Below, one piece after another: positions 41,301 to 50,197 of a stretch of DNA of 64,000 bases (position 1 is its first letter; each line of letters starts with the position of its first letter). The notes under the pieces were generated by a model. That model did no database searches. It was given only the letters and a program-made list of their open reading frames with translations, and was not told the origin of the DNA. A program made the translations under genes and the position numbers. This DNA comes from Chamaea fasciata (lineage: Eukaryota > Chordata > Aves > Passeriformes > Sylviidae). The DNA is taken from contig JARCOQ010000002.1 in NCBI GenBank assembly GCA_029207755.1, positions 39,814,244 to 39,878,243 of the forward strand, given 5' to 3'.

Positions 41301-43775
41301 AGCCTGAAGCCTCATCACCACAGATGAGACAGATCTTCTGGGGTAGTGACTCGAAACTGAACTGAGAACTTTGGCTGGTTTCCGTATCTGGCCTTGGGAA
41401 GAAAAAGAGTTAAAAAGAAATGAAAGATCTAGCTTTGCACAGTTAACTACTTACCCGTATTAATGAGCTTGATATTAAAAACTTCATTTTAAAATTTGTA
41501 ATCAAGATACAGAAGGACACAAAGAAACTGAAGTATGTATGATTGCCTTTCTGCTTAATGGTTTGTCTCTACTATGGTAATGCAGGAAAGCATTGCAAAA
41601 AAAAAAAAAAAAGGCATAAAGTTACATTTTAAACCGTTTAGCAAAAAAGATACCATCTAGACACTCTGTTAAAATGTTCATCTTTCTCAGATCAACAACT
41701 CTTGTGAGTGGAGTCATAGTGATGATTTTTTTTTCCTGTACAGGGACAGAATCGGATAGATGTCAATTGAATTTCAAAGGCCTCTTTCATATGGGAAAAA
41801 ATGAAATTTCATTTCAACTAGAAAAATCTTTAATAATCAGTTTTTCACCCCCATTCAGCTGCAGAGTTCTCAGCAGTAACTAAGTCTGATGGGGTTATCA
41901 AGAATACTTTCAATTTGTCTTCAAGAAAAGGCAGACTAATCTAGATAACCACTGCATTTACTAAAAGAAAGGATTTCCACTGAAACTTTAACATTGCATG
42001 CAGCTTTTGTTGCGTCTATTTCTAGGTAAGGCACATCTCGGCGTGATAGTGCTCCATTTGATCCTAGCAAAGCAATATACAAGTGTTTCAGTTTTCTTTT
42101 TCGTGTGAAATCAAGTGCTTTGGGGGGGGGGGGGGGGGGTTTTGCGGTTTTGGGTTATTTTTGTTCGTTTTCCAAATCGGGAACACTATTTTGGAAAATA
42201 TTTAGGTATTGATGAATACGATATCGCTGAAAGTGAGGGCAAGCTAGCAAACCTGCACGGCCTCCCCGGGGCTCGGACACGGGGTGGCCCTGAAGTCCCG
42301 CAGGGATAACAAACCAACATCCCTGGAGCGTCATCGTGCCCAAAGCCGCCACGTGCCACCTGCGGGGCCTGGACACCGCGGCGTGCTCAGGAAGCGCGGG
42401 GAATGCTGCAGGCGCTACCTAAAAGCCCAAAGAGGCTCTGGCCGAGAGAAACTTCCCCCGTCCTTTCCTCAGCATCCCCTTAGCATCCCCAAGGCGCCCA
42501 CCGCGCGGCACGCCCGCCCCTCCGGAGGAGGAGGCGCGGAGCTCTCCCGCCTCGCAGCGCGACCGCCCGGCCCCGTCCCTCAGCGAGCGCCCCGCCGCCC
42601 CCGCCTTACCGCGCGTAGCCGAGGTACGGCGGGCAGAGCTGGGGCAGGCCCTCCTTGAGCACGGCGGCCGGGAAGGCCAGCGGCTGGTGCCCGTTCAGCC
42701 CCAGGGCCGGGTAGAGCCCCGGCGGCGCGGCCGAGGTGGAGGGCAGACTGTCGGGCGGCGCGCCCGGCCCGTAGGCGCTGGCCAGCAGGCTGGGCTCCGC
42801 CTTGTACAGGACGCACTCCAGCGAGGGCTCCTGCCCGGCCCGCGGAGCCTGCGGGTAGTCGTGGCAGCCCGCCGCGGGGCTGGCCCTACCGCCCGGGTAG
42901 CGGGCGGCGAGGCCGAGACCCTCCTCCTTGATCTTCATCACGGGCTGGATGTCGCCGTAGGCGAAGGGCCCGTCCTTGGCGTCGGGCGGCGGGAAGCCGT
43001 AGGCCGGCAGGTACGGGGCGGGGGGCGAGCAGCGCGGCACCGCGCCGCCCTCGTACTCCGCCCCGTCCAGCAGCTGCCGCGTGCGGGAGGCCAGGAAGGC
43101 CGAGTTGAGCGGCAGCAGTGGCACGTGCAGGTATTCCTGCCCCGGGTCCCCCGCCCGGGACCCGCCGGGCACCGCCCCGACACCGGGAGCATCCCCCTTG
43201 GGCGCCGCGGCGGGACCCTCCGCGCCGGGCCCCGGCCCCGCCGGCCGCGGCTTGGCGGCGGGGACCAGGGCGTCGCCGGGCGGCCAGAGCGCGGCGGGCC
43301 GCGGCGGGGGCTGCGAGGGGCCCGGCGCTCCCGGGGCCGCTTCGGCCGCCTTCTGCGAGGGGCCGCTGCTCATCGCGCCGTCGGGCGCCTCCTCCGCCTC
43401 GAAGAAGGACCAGGGCGCCGCGGCCACGGTGGAGCCGGCATGAGCCGCGGGCGCCAGGAAGGTGTCCAGGACGGTGTCCAGGGAGTCCTTGACCGAGAGG
43501 GAGCCGCTCCCTGGATGGTAGGAGAGGGAGTCCCGGCCGTCCTCCTGCCCCAGATGCTGCTGCTGCGGCTCTTCCTCCTCCTCCTCCCCTTCCTCCTCCT
43601 CCTCTTCGTCCTCCTCCTCGTCGCTGCTCTTGGGGTAAAGCAGCCCGTCCAGGGAGATGTCGATGGACTCCCCTTCCTCGCGGAAGGGATCTCGGCCGGG
43701 CTGACCCTGCAGCAGGACCGCCCCGTCTGCGGTAGGCGGAGGCGCCCTGGGCTCCTCGGCTTTCACCTCGGTCAT
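12389..43775 (-). CDS. PGR: Progesterone receptor, nuclear receptor NR3C3 (spliced CDS, 8 exons, 775 aa)
   Basis: Ligand-activated transcription factor that binds progesterone, dimerises and regulates genes through progesterone response elements in the nucleus. The CDS joins eight minus-strand exons: 43775-42610, 41392-41241, 29611-29495, 21916-21614, 20220-20076, 16828-16698, 14130-13973 and 12544-12389. All introns are GT..AG, and exon lengths 1166, 152, 117, 303, 145, 131, 158 and 156 nt sum to 2328 nt, an exact multiple of three. Domains: PR-B-specific segment 1-134, N-terminal transactivation region to about 405, DNA-binding domain C410-M475, hinge about 476-525, ligand-binding domain about 526-775. 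Length is close to chicken PR-B (786 aa from memory), with most differences in the N-terminal region. Ligand-contact residues known from human PR (Asn719, Gln725, Arg766, Cys891, Thr894) map with a constant offset of 158 to N561, Q567, R608, C733 and T736, all present. No frameshift or stop interrupts it, so it looks functional. Confidence 0.97.
12545..13972 (-). other. PGR: PGR intron 7
   Basis: 1428 bp, GTAAGC..CAG. Contains a short perfect hairpin at 13138-13159 (arms ATCACACTG/CAGTGTGAT, loop TCTC). No mobile element recognised. Confidence 0.9.
13973..14130 (-). CDS. PGR: PGR exon 7: ligand-binding domain helices 9-10 (dimer surface)
   Basis: 158 nt, standard length. Acceptor TTTTTTTTAG| at 14131 and donor CATGAT|GTAAGC at 13972. 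It encodes residues 672-724: [33 protein letters not shown], then [15 protein letters not shown]. It is close to other PR proteins and ends at a codon boundary. Confidence 0.97.
14131..16697 (-). other. PGR: PGR intron 6
   Basis: 2567 bp, GTAGGT..TAG. AT-rich, no recognised repeat family or embedded gene. Confidence 0.9.
16698..16828 (-). CDS. PGR: PGR exon 6: ligand-binding domain helices 7-8
   Basis: 131 nt, standard length. Acceptor GGGTGTAAG| at 16829, donor ACAA|GTAGGT at 16697. It encodes residues 628-672, beginning [17 protein letters not shown] and ending LLLLNT, with Ile672 completed by exon 7. Both boundaries are set by phase and by the conserved protein. The polypyrimidine tract of the acceptor is only moderate. 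Confidence 0.96.
16829..20075 (-). other. PGR: PGR intron 5
   Basis: 3247 bp, GTAAGT..AAG. Holds an imperfect tandem duplication at 17229-17274 and an A-rich run near 19364-19381. No CR1 recognised. Confidence 0.9.
17229..17274. repeat. Two-copy tandem repeat, about 23 bp
   Basis: TTCTTAGCTTTTGCAAAAAC is followed directly by TTCTTAGCTTCTGCAAAAAC; the copies differ by one base, so the duplication looks fairly recent. Confidence 0.8.
20076..20220 (-). CDS. PGR: PGR exon 5: ligand-binding domain core (helices 4-6)
   Basis: 145 nt, standard length. Acceptor TTTCCAG| at 20221, donor AATGA|GTAAGT at 20075. It encodes residues 580-628, from [12 protein letters not shown] through the signature WMSLMVF, the key ligand contact R608 (human Arg766) and [12 protein letters not shown]. 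The residues after MVF are A604-M605 rather than the Gly-Leu of human PR. No single open reading frame of useful size marks this exon; it was found by translating the reverse complement between exons 4 and 6. Confidence 0.96.
20221..21613 (-). other. PGR: PGR intron 4
   Basis: 1393 bp, GTAATA..CAG. No mobile element or embedded gene recognised. Confidence 0.9.
21614..21916 (-). CDS. PGR: PGR exon 4: hinge, nuclear localisation signal and start of ligand-binding domain
   Basis: 303 nt. Acceptor TTTTTCAG| at 21917, donor CCAG|GTAATA at 21613. It encodes residues 479-580. The basic hinge signal is RKLKK (480-484) followed by FNKIK; mammalian PR has RKFKK. Helix 1 of the ligand-binding domain reads [13 protein letters not shown], which differs at several positions from the usual PPLINLLMSIEP. 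Helix 3 contains [10 protein letters not shown], where C564 (codon 21660-21662) replaces human Gly722, while N561 and Q567 are conserved ligand contacts. The exon ends in SKLLPG, split at Gly580. Confidence 0.96.
25346..25716 (-). mobile_element. CR1 LINE fragment (first of an adjacent pair)
   Basis: The plus strand starts with the inverted CR1 tail (AATCACAGAATCACAGAATT, GGAAGGACCTCAAGGA) and ends at the stretch corresponding to TTTTCTCAAGGCTTAACAAA. It is diverged and 5'-truncated. A second copy begins within a few bases. Confidence 0.88.
25719..26408 (-). mobile_element. CR1 LINE fragment (second of an adjacent pair)
   Basis: Inverted tail CACAGAATCAGAGAACTACA and TTTAGGTTGGAAAAGACCTC, then reverse-transcriptase C-terminal coding on the minus strand ([53 protein letters not shown]). 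It is in the same orientation as its neighbour and as PGR transcription. Truncated, with no intact ORF. Confidence 0.93.
27648..27760 (-). mobile_element. CR1 LINE scrap
   Basis: TTAGAATCACGGAATGGTTC followed by a degenerate AAGGTATCTAAAGATCATCT block matches the inverted CR1 3' end. Only about 110 bp is recognisable, and the downstream limit is uncertain. Confidence 0.75.
28974..29294 (+). mobile_element. Probable solo LTR of an avian endogenous retrovirus
   Basis: About 320 bp, unlike the surrounding AT-rich intron. It begins TGTAATTC and ends CACTACA, giving short inverted TGTA/TACA termini. It has an AATAAA at about 29162-29167 followed by a U5-like segment, which sets the plus orientation (antisense to PGR). 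No internal viral genes flank it and I found no convincing target-site duplication. Family assignment is not possible by eye; it could be another class of interspersed repeat. Confidence 0.55.
29495..29611 (-). CDS. PGR: PGR exon 3: second zinc finger
   Basis: 117 nt, the standard length. Acceptor TCTGCAG| at 29612 and donor GGAG|GTGAGC at 29494. It encodes residues 440-479 with zinc ligands C446, C452, C462 and C465, the D-box AGRND (447-451) used for DNA-dependent dimerisation, and the C-terminal extension start [14 protein letters not shown]. It appears identical to other PR proteins in this region. A probable solo LTR lies about 200 bp downstream in intron 3. Confidence 0.97.
38248..38306. 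repeat. Compound (GACA)n(GATA)n microsatellite
   Basis: About six GACA units run directly into about eight GATA units, uninterrupted. Likely polymorphic. Confidence 0.95.
39300..39334. repeat. Short perfect inverted repeat
   Basis: ATTTCAGTGTT and AACACTGAAAT, 11-bp perfect arms with a 13-nt AT-rich loop, within intron 2. Confidence 0.7.
41241..41392 (-). CDS. PGR: PGR exon 2: first zinc finger of the DNA-binding domain
   Basis: 152 nt, the usual length for this PGR exon. The acceptor TTCCCAAG| at 41393 and donor GAAG|GTACTA at 41240 are clear. It encodes residues 389-440: a serine-rich linker ([18 protein letters not shown]), then the first C4 finger with zinc ligands C410, C413, C427 and C430. 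The P-box in [10 protein letters not shown] (G428, S429, V432) is that of the 3-keto-steroid receptors (PR, GR, MR, AR) and specifies AGAACA-type half-sites. It splices in phase to exon 3 within Gly440. Confidence 0.97.
41393..42609 (-). other. PGR: PGR intron 1
   Basis: 1217 bp, GTAAGG..AAG. It runs from the CpG island into AT-rich sequence and carries the G18 homopolymer. Confidence 0.9.
42122..42139. repeat. G18 homopolymer (C18 on the PGR sense strand)
   Basis: Eighteen consecutive G on the plus strand in intron 1, about 470 bp downstream of the exon 1 donor, followed by TTTTGCGG. Length in the assembly may be unreliable. Confidence 0.95.
42610..43775 (-). CDS. PGR: PGR exon 1: whole N-terminal transactivation domain (residues 1-389)
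   Basis: Starts at the first ATG in frame (43775-43773; A at -3, context CAGCATGA) with the bird-type start MTEVK. Residues 1-134 are the PR-B-only segment: LDGLLYP at 42-48, an acidic run at about 52-69 that is almost pure Glu, and a VLDTFLAP stretch followed by W122, which aligns with human Trp140 of AF-3. Met135 is the PR-A start. The region about 140-210 is rich in Pro, Ala and Gly. The block [10 protein letters not shown] then RTRQLL (about 215-236) is strongly conserved among PR proteins. A sumoylation motif IKEE has its acceptor at K283 (equivalent to human K388). The exon ends in the conserved [14 protein letters not shown]. The donor is GCG CG|GTAAGG at 42609, leaving codon 389 split after two bases. 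The last 14 residues are very close to chicken, while the middle is not. Confidence 0.96.
43371..43373 (-). other. PGR: PR-A isoform start codon (Met135 of PR-B)
   Basis: This is the only Met codon after Met1 in the first 135 residues. It sits in AMSSGP, the position of the PR-A start in chicken (Met128) and human (Met165, LMSRSG). Context is GCGATGA with G at -3. Initiation here would give a 641-residue PR-A lacking the acidic AF-3 segment. Whether a separate promoter or leaky scanning/re-initiation drives it cannot be seen from sequence. Confidence 0.8.
43570..43625 (-). repeat. PGR: Coding (GAG/GAA)n tract: acidic run of PR-B
   Basis: TCC/TTC triplets on the plus strand encode the near-pure Glu run at residues about 52-69, with Asp and Gly interruptions. 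Glu runs also occur here in chicken PR but with different length, as expected for a triplet-slippage region in the PR-B-only segment. Confidence 0.85.
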
Positions 43776-43782
43776 GCTGGCC
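43770..43782. promoter_or_regulatory. Oestrogen response element-like palindrome over the PR-B start codon
   Basis: GGTCATGCTGGCC matches the ERE consensus GGTCANNNTGACC at 9 of 10 defined bases: a perfect left half-site and one mismatch in the right. The complement of the PGR start codon lies in the left half and spacer. PGR is a classic oestrogen-induced gene, and in rabbit an ERE overlapping the translation start has been reported. Binding here is inference. Confidence 0.5.
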
Positions 43783-43871
43783 CCGGGCGGCGATGGACGC
43801 CGGCGGATCTCCGGCAGCGACAGAGTGCGGGCGGCCGGGCAGCGGCGGGGTGCGAGCAGCCGGACTGCCCT

Positions 43872-43877
43872 TTACAT
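43872..43877 (-). promoter_or_regulatory. Upstream start-stop element AUG-UAA (proximal)
   Basis: On the sense strand, CCAGAATGTAAAG: ATG with A at -3 immediately followed by TAA, 102 nt from the A of the PR-B start codon. Together with the distal element these are the only ATGs on the sense strand between the start codon and about 44240. Confidence 0.55.
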
Positions 43878-43909
43878 TCTGGACGTGCCGGCGGTGGTGC
43901 GGCTCCTGC

Positions 43910-43915
43910 TCACAT
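43910..43915 (-). promoter_or_regulatory. Upstream start-stop element AUG-UGA (distal)
   Basis: On the PGR sense strand, ACCATGTGA: an ATG in strong context (A at -3) directly followed by TGA, 137 nt from the A of the PR-B start codon. It would be a minimal upstream open reading frame if inside the transcribed leader, which is likely but not proven. Confidence 0.55.
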
Positions 43916-44330
43916 GGTGCTGCTCTCGCAGGGACGGCGCTGCCCCGGGCCCCGTCGCCGGGACGGGGGTGACTCGGAGCCTGGGGCGGTGCAGCCTGGA
44001 GGGGGAAACGATGGGAGCGTGTGCGGGCGGCGTGCAGGAGAGCAGCGTGCCTGCCAGGCTCCGGCGGTGGCGGACAGGCTAACTCCGTGCTTCTCGCGTC
44101 CCCCGACTGCTTCCCACCGCCCGGGCGGGCTGGCCCCTGGCTCCACGCCCCCGAGCCCGTCCCTCACTCCCCGCCCCTCCTTGCCTCCAGCCCCGTCCCT
44201 TACCGAGGGTCTGCGCTGCTTCTGGGAACCGCTGCACTTCCATCGGCTCCTCCTCCTCTCCGCCTGTCCCCCTCCCATCGCTCGCCGTGCCCGCATCCCT
44301 TTCCCATCGCATCCAGCGCCCTGTGCCTTA

Positions 44331-46544
44331 GCTCAGCGCTTTTTGGCTTCTCCTGATCATCTGCCTGTGTTTTCATCCTTTCCCCCGCCTCTTGTGCCGG
44401 TGCTCCGTCCTCTCGCTTCAACACCCCAAGAAGTGCAGCTCTGCGCTGAGCAGAGGGCACAAGCCTCTGGTTAGGTCTCTGCTTTTTGGAGAGCAGAGAG
44501 AAAGACAAGCTTTACTTATTTGCACTGGCAGCTCCCTTTTGTCCGTTTTTCACTGTCCCCTTCAGATGTTCAGTGCAGTTTTTCGTGATTAAGCTTTGTT
44601 CCAAAACTCCTGATACAAGATCCATTTTCCAGTAGTAAGGAAGCCAAGGCATTGTAAAGCTCTTTACGTGACAGTCAAAGCATCCTTTACACCAAGAAGC
44701 ACAACATCTTTTCTGCAAGAGATTTGGAAAGTGGGGCATTCATTGTTTCTAAATTTTAATTACTTTGTCAGGGAAATGAAAGGGCATTTTAAAAGGACTG
44801 GCTGGCCAGCCTGCATATAGCAGGTTGCAATTCACCCCAGGTTAGTTCTGACCAAGAAGTTGTCCCCAGCTAATTGCTGGCATTTTTTTGTAAAATGCTG
44901 GCTTTGTGGCAGAACCCATTCAGCTCAATAAGACAGCTACTAAGGTGAGGAAAAAAAAAAGAAAAACCAACAACCAAAAGCAAACAATGCAACCTTTAGT
45001 ATACCTTTCATTGTATAGAAATCCCAGGAAAGAAACTTGAATTGGAACGTACAGAGAATAAATTGGTGTAGGAGTAGTCCTCCTGACTTTAAGTAGAATC
45101 AGTGTATTTTTTGATAGATAAAGTGTGCTGTTAAATGCTTGGTTGTGCCCTGCAGGTGTAACGTGCTTTTCTGAAAAAAGACCCCTTTCTTTCCAAAAAA
45201 ACCTGTCATCACCACGAAATAGTTGCTTTTGTTGTTTTACTTTCCAAACATCTTCAGACTGAAGAGGACAGTTTCTCAGGGAGAGAAACATAACTCTTGG
45301 AGATTATTTCAGTTTTATGAAATCATATAAAGCAAGTTTTTAGAAGCAGTGGCTTAACGTAAAACTTATTCAGTGTGGTGTGTGCTTTCTACGTTATTCT
45401 TGTCAAAATACTACTGGCTTATAGATTGCTTTGGGACTCTGCTTTTTTATTCATTTAAGAATAAATAGAAGAAAATATTTTTTTTTGTACTAAAAGAATT
45501 TTGGCAATGTGATAATAAATAGAATTTTAAAACTCAGATGTCATTGTGGGCACCTCTATACACATTAAGGAAATTCAACAGAATGGTGCTCTTTCAAGTA
45601 CACGTGTTGAGTACAGGAGTATTTCTTGAACAGCAGTGTTTCACTCTGTTGATGTTGCATGGGAAAGAACTGTTTGTCCAGCGAGTACCAGGAGCTGAAG
45701 ATGTTTTCACAAAACCTATCAGTGGAACCAGTGTTTAAAGAATTATTTAAGAGGCGACATCCAGTTCTGTAATGACATGATTTTAAAATAATTTGAAGTG
45801 CTTCAATGACTAATGAGTTTCTATTTTTCATGCTACAAGATTTCTCCCTTCTCCCAAACCTGCCTTTTCTCAGAGGATAGAGAAGTTCATCTCCAGTACT
45901 GTTCATCTCCATGCTCGTTTTGGTTTTCCCCTGATGTTGCCTGTTTAGTCAACTGGTTGTCACGCCTTTTTATTGCCACTCCCTTGCTTCTCATTTCCAC
46001 TTCCTCATATACACACAGCATTCATGGCCTGCATCTTTACAAAAATGTGCTCCAAAGATATGTTTCCTTACAGTGACTTTCCCCCCTTCCTACTGCTTCT
46101 GGGCTAGGAGAGGTAAAGAGCCACAGATGGCCTGAATAGAGGGTCCTGAAAGGAAAGCAGCCGGAGCAGTTTCCACTCACTGCCGCTTGTGACTTATCCA
46201 CCAAAATTCTACACTAACAAGGCCATGAGACAATAAACACCTACATATTTAACAAAAAACAAATGTTTACTACTTACATTATTTTTCTAAATGTTAGCAG
46301 TTAAATATTGCCCAGGTTTTCAGCTGTGCTTCCTAATCTCATTTTTATGACCTGACAAATGTACTCAAATCTTTAATGGTAACAGTAATTGTGCTGAGTT
46401 GTCATTGCTTAAGGAAAATATTGGGGGGTTTTTAAGACATTTATTGGGTCTAAGTGAGTGGACTTAAATTTATATTGGCTTCACACGATTTCTGTGGACT
46501 TTCACTGGATATTTTTGCTATTTTCTTTACATTATTCCATCCAT
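44331..46544. other. PGR upstream flank
   Basis: Base composition falls quickly from GC-rich to AT-rich. No exon, promoter box or repeat family recognised with confidence. Confidence 0.55.
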
Positions 46545-46695
46545 AACCCTCGTGCCCCATCCCTGGAAGTGTTCAAGGTCAATAGTAGGGCTTTGAGCAC
46601 TGTGATCTAGTGAAAGATGTCCCTGCTCCTGAGAGGGGATTTGGAATTAGGTGATCTTTAAGGTTTCTTCCAACTCAAGGTGTTCTGTGATTCAT
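46545..46695 (+). mobile_element. CR1 LINE 3' end fragment
   Basis: CCCATCCCTGGAAGTGTTCA, then TGATCTAGTGAAAGATGTCC, GGTGATCTTTAAGG and a tail ending CTGTGATTCA match the sense CR1 3' end. About 150 bp, diverged. Confidence 0.9.
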
Positions 46696-49600
46696 TTGTT
46701 TCTTTTGCTCTTAGATTTTTCTCACATCATTTGGAAGCTTTCCCTGATATTGCTATGGTACCACAAGTTTTTCAATAAGAACATTTCAAAGTATGCCCTA
46801 TCAAATTTTTTGCACTCTACTATCATCATTTCTTAATTTACATTTGTTCACTTTGTTGTTACGTCAATCAGCATTAAAGAAATACAGGTTTCATATGGTG
46901 TATCTACAGTTAGTTTTCATTTGAAAGCCATTAAAATTGAAACTGATGTTTTCAATTCAAACCTGAAAATTATCTTTTTTTTTAGATTCAGTAATATTTT
47001 ACTGAATAAAAAAAAATTCAAAGAGCAATAACTATGAAAGTACTTATGAACAGACTTATTTTTCACTCAAAAGTAAAACATTGGAGAATTTGATTGATAG
47101 ACTTGCATTTTTAAAAATTCTCTCAGAATGTGAAAATATATCTGAGAAAATGGTGTCTATTTTCTTGCTCTGTTTAAGAACTGTAGATGAGTAAAAGCTG
47201 CACTGAACAAAATTTCTCGTCTGTCTTGCTTTTCAGCACAATTCTTGTATAAAATGTCAACAGGAATAGTGATAGAATTGTACTGAGAACTCCTACTGTA
47301 ATGCTCTAGATTTGTACTTAATTTTTAAGTTGTTCCTGAGTATTTGTTGGCCATTCAGCCATTCAACTGTGCACTTTTATGCAGTAGAAAATTTTGATAG
47401 ACCCTTTGAAATATTTCTTATGGTTTTGGCTTAAATAAAAAGACAGTGTTGCGTGAGAAACAAGACAAGTACACAGCCTGCTCAAACAGTACAAATATCA
47501 AAATCACAGACTTTTTCTATGTTGACTTTTTCTTTAAAAAATCTTGAAGTATGGGCTGAAGGTCAAAAAGATCTAAGTTCCTTTTCTCACACTAAAGTGT
47601 CCCATTTGTATGTCAAGATTGCTTCATATAAACAGGTAGTGAGCTAGTGTTTAAATCTGGAAAAGGACAGATTGATTACGCTGAATTAGTGTCTTGGCCC
47701 ATACAGACCTTTCTTACAAAATTGTTCTGCACAGCCTGTTGGAGAACAGAACTTAGAAGTTAAAAATACTGGTTTCCTTTTTTTTTTTTTTTTTCAGTTA
47801 ATCAGTGGCTCACAGTTTTGTACTATCATTATTTAGGGTATAGTACAACCAAAAATGTGATTCACTTCTTATAAACAGAGAGGAGGAGAGACTGCTTCAA
47901 ACAGTTTATTAGCTCATGGTCAAAACTAAAAAGCAGCTTCCATAAGGAGAGACTTAAAGGCTTTTGTTTTATCACAGAATTAATATTTTCATTTTTTAAA
48001 AAATAGACATCTGTAACTGCATGAAACCCCCACATTTCAGCATGTAGTGTAGACGATATAAACATAGTACTGTCAAGCAAGTAACAGGACATTCTTGTTC
48101 TGCTACAGTTTTTGGAGACAAGTCTTTCCATGGTTTCATCCCTATTCTCTAAAAATTTAGGCCCCCTGTTAGCAGGCTGAATTTCACTGACATTATGGTA
48201 ACAGCAGACATTAAATATGTACTTCTCAGAGAAAATGATTTTGGAGTAGCAGCTAAGTCATGGAAGCACTCAGCATCAGGAATATGATTTGATGGTAACT
48301 GTTCCCATCTGAACCTACTGATTAGGCTTCTACAGTCAGGTAAGAGTCATAGATGTCTGTAGGGACCATTTTTCTGGTGCTCTTCAGACACTTTGTGTCT
48401 TATGAAAGACATAAAGTATTTCTTTGATCTGAAGCACTCAAAAAGCCATGATTTTTTGGCAAGGCAGGGTCGATGCCTAAATGAAGAGGTATGAATAGAG
48501 TCTAAATCCTTAAAATGCAGTATCAGGTGCTCTACTGCATTGTTTAAAATCATAGTTTCAGAAACTGCACTGTAAGCATACTTTCATTTCCTCTAAGCAA
48601 GGGCATGCTACACTGTAATTAATCTCTGTGGTCTGTTATCAGGTGTTTTGTTTGCTTAAGCTAAACCATCAGATTTACTAAAAGCTATCAAAACTATTGG
48701 TTTACTAAATGCAAGGGTGTATTGAAACATTGTAAGTGCAAAAGGGATTGGCAAACAGTGAGGTATGTGGCAAAGAGGGTAAGCAATAGAGCTGTAAAAG
48801 GAGGTGAGGGAAAGGAAGCTAATCGCAGTGCGTGTTACATAATTTTTTTGCTCTCAGGTGCTAAAGTTCCCACAGGGATAATAGCAATATGGGGGGTGCA
48901 GTGGGCTGTGAGACACTTTTATCTTTATAAATTGTCTAAAGGGAGGAAACAGATGGATATTGAGTTACTGTCACAAAAGTGGTAGCTGTTTCTGCTACAG
49001 GAGTCGTATATTTATTTATTGTTCTTTGTTAATGTTTTGGTTGACTCTCACTGAATTGCAGAATATAGTACACTTGTAGCTGAGCAAATGAGCAGGAGCA
49101 GGAGTAGTGGAAAAAAAAAATGGAGAAAAGAAGCTTTCTGCTTTTCTACCTCACAGAGAATGTCATTGCTTGCTGGACGACATCCTCAAAAACTTTCTCA
49201 AATATTTTTGTCAATGAATGTATCACCTTGAGGTATCAAAGGGCACATACTATGCTTCCTCAAGGCCTAGCTGAGGGACTTTTACCCAAACCCACCATCT
49301 TCCTCTAAGTAGTTTTTTTTCCAGTCTAGCCTCAGGAAAAAGAAATAAAGATTGCCTTCTATAAAATATTCTTTTATATTTTCTATTCAGCACACTCTAT
49401 TCTATTATCTACAAATATGAAATATATATTTTATATAAATATGTAAAGTGGCTTTATAAAGATGATTGAACCCAGTGCTGCTGGGTGGAATGAGATGACA
49501 TTATACTACTCCCAGCAGTATAATATTTGCGATGTTGCAACAAGTCTTATTTGCTGGCTGGAGAGAAGGAAGTTGCAACCAGGGATATTAAACAGCTGTT

Positions 49601-50197
49601 AGCATCTCTGAAATTCAGAAAGAAGTAGTCAGTAGATCTTCAGAAGTATTAAAACTAATATCCTGGTTGAATTGTGTGTCCTAAGTAATCCTAGAAAGGA
49701 AGGTAACCAGGGGATAGGGCCTTAGGAAATACACAAGTATGTTTGGAGATCCAAATTTATGTGAAGATGCTTTTTAACATAGAGATTAAAAAAGGGTTGA
49801 ACATAACTATGGCACTTTCTTAAGAGTTCAAAAGCTGAACAAAATAGACACGATCTTGAAGTTAAGTCACACTGTAAGCGGAAGACGAAATAATTTTCTT
49901 TTACTTTGGTGCAGCCTTTGCTGCCAACTTTAACTTCACAAGAGGTATCCTTCTTATGTAAATTCAAGGTATCTTAGAAAGGATTAATTTTCCATGGACT
50001 TATTATATTCCCAAGCTTTTCTTCCTGTTCCTATTTACAGTCTAATTGTGCACCAGGAACTTGATTGTCCCATGACATTTCAAAGCTGACACTTCAGCTT
50101 TGAAATATTCACAACCTGCTCTGAATTATCAGTCTTTCATAACCACTTGTTAAAGGCAAGGTGTGGCAACACATTATTTTTCCACAATTTGCAGAGA
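46696..50197. other. Intergenic DNA
   Basis: AT-rich with a T-rich run near 47778-47796. No gene or named repeat recognised. Confidence 0.55.

Larger units (their letters stand above)
42240..44330. promoter_or_regulatory. CpG island over PGR exon 1, 5' leader and promoter
   Basis: A sharp change from AT-rich flanks to very GC- and CpG-rich DNA covers the end of intron 1, all of exon 1 and about 550 bp upstream of the start codon. Upstream of the ATG there are GGGCGG Sp1-type boxes at 43785-43790, 43829-43834, 43984-43989 and 44123-44128, and an inverted one at 44171-44176. I see no clear TATA box on the minus strand, which fits a dispersed CpG-island promoter. The transcription start site cannot be fixed by eye. 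Confidence 0.85.

Noticed and set aside
42687..44474. Plus-strand open frame of 595 codons antisense to exon 1
   Set aside because: It runs opposite the PGR coding exon and through the CpG island; stop codons are rare there because of base composition. The protein is Arg/Gly/Pro-rich with no domain, and the minus strand is clearly the real gene.
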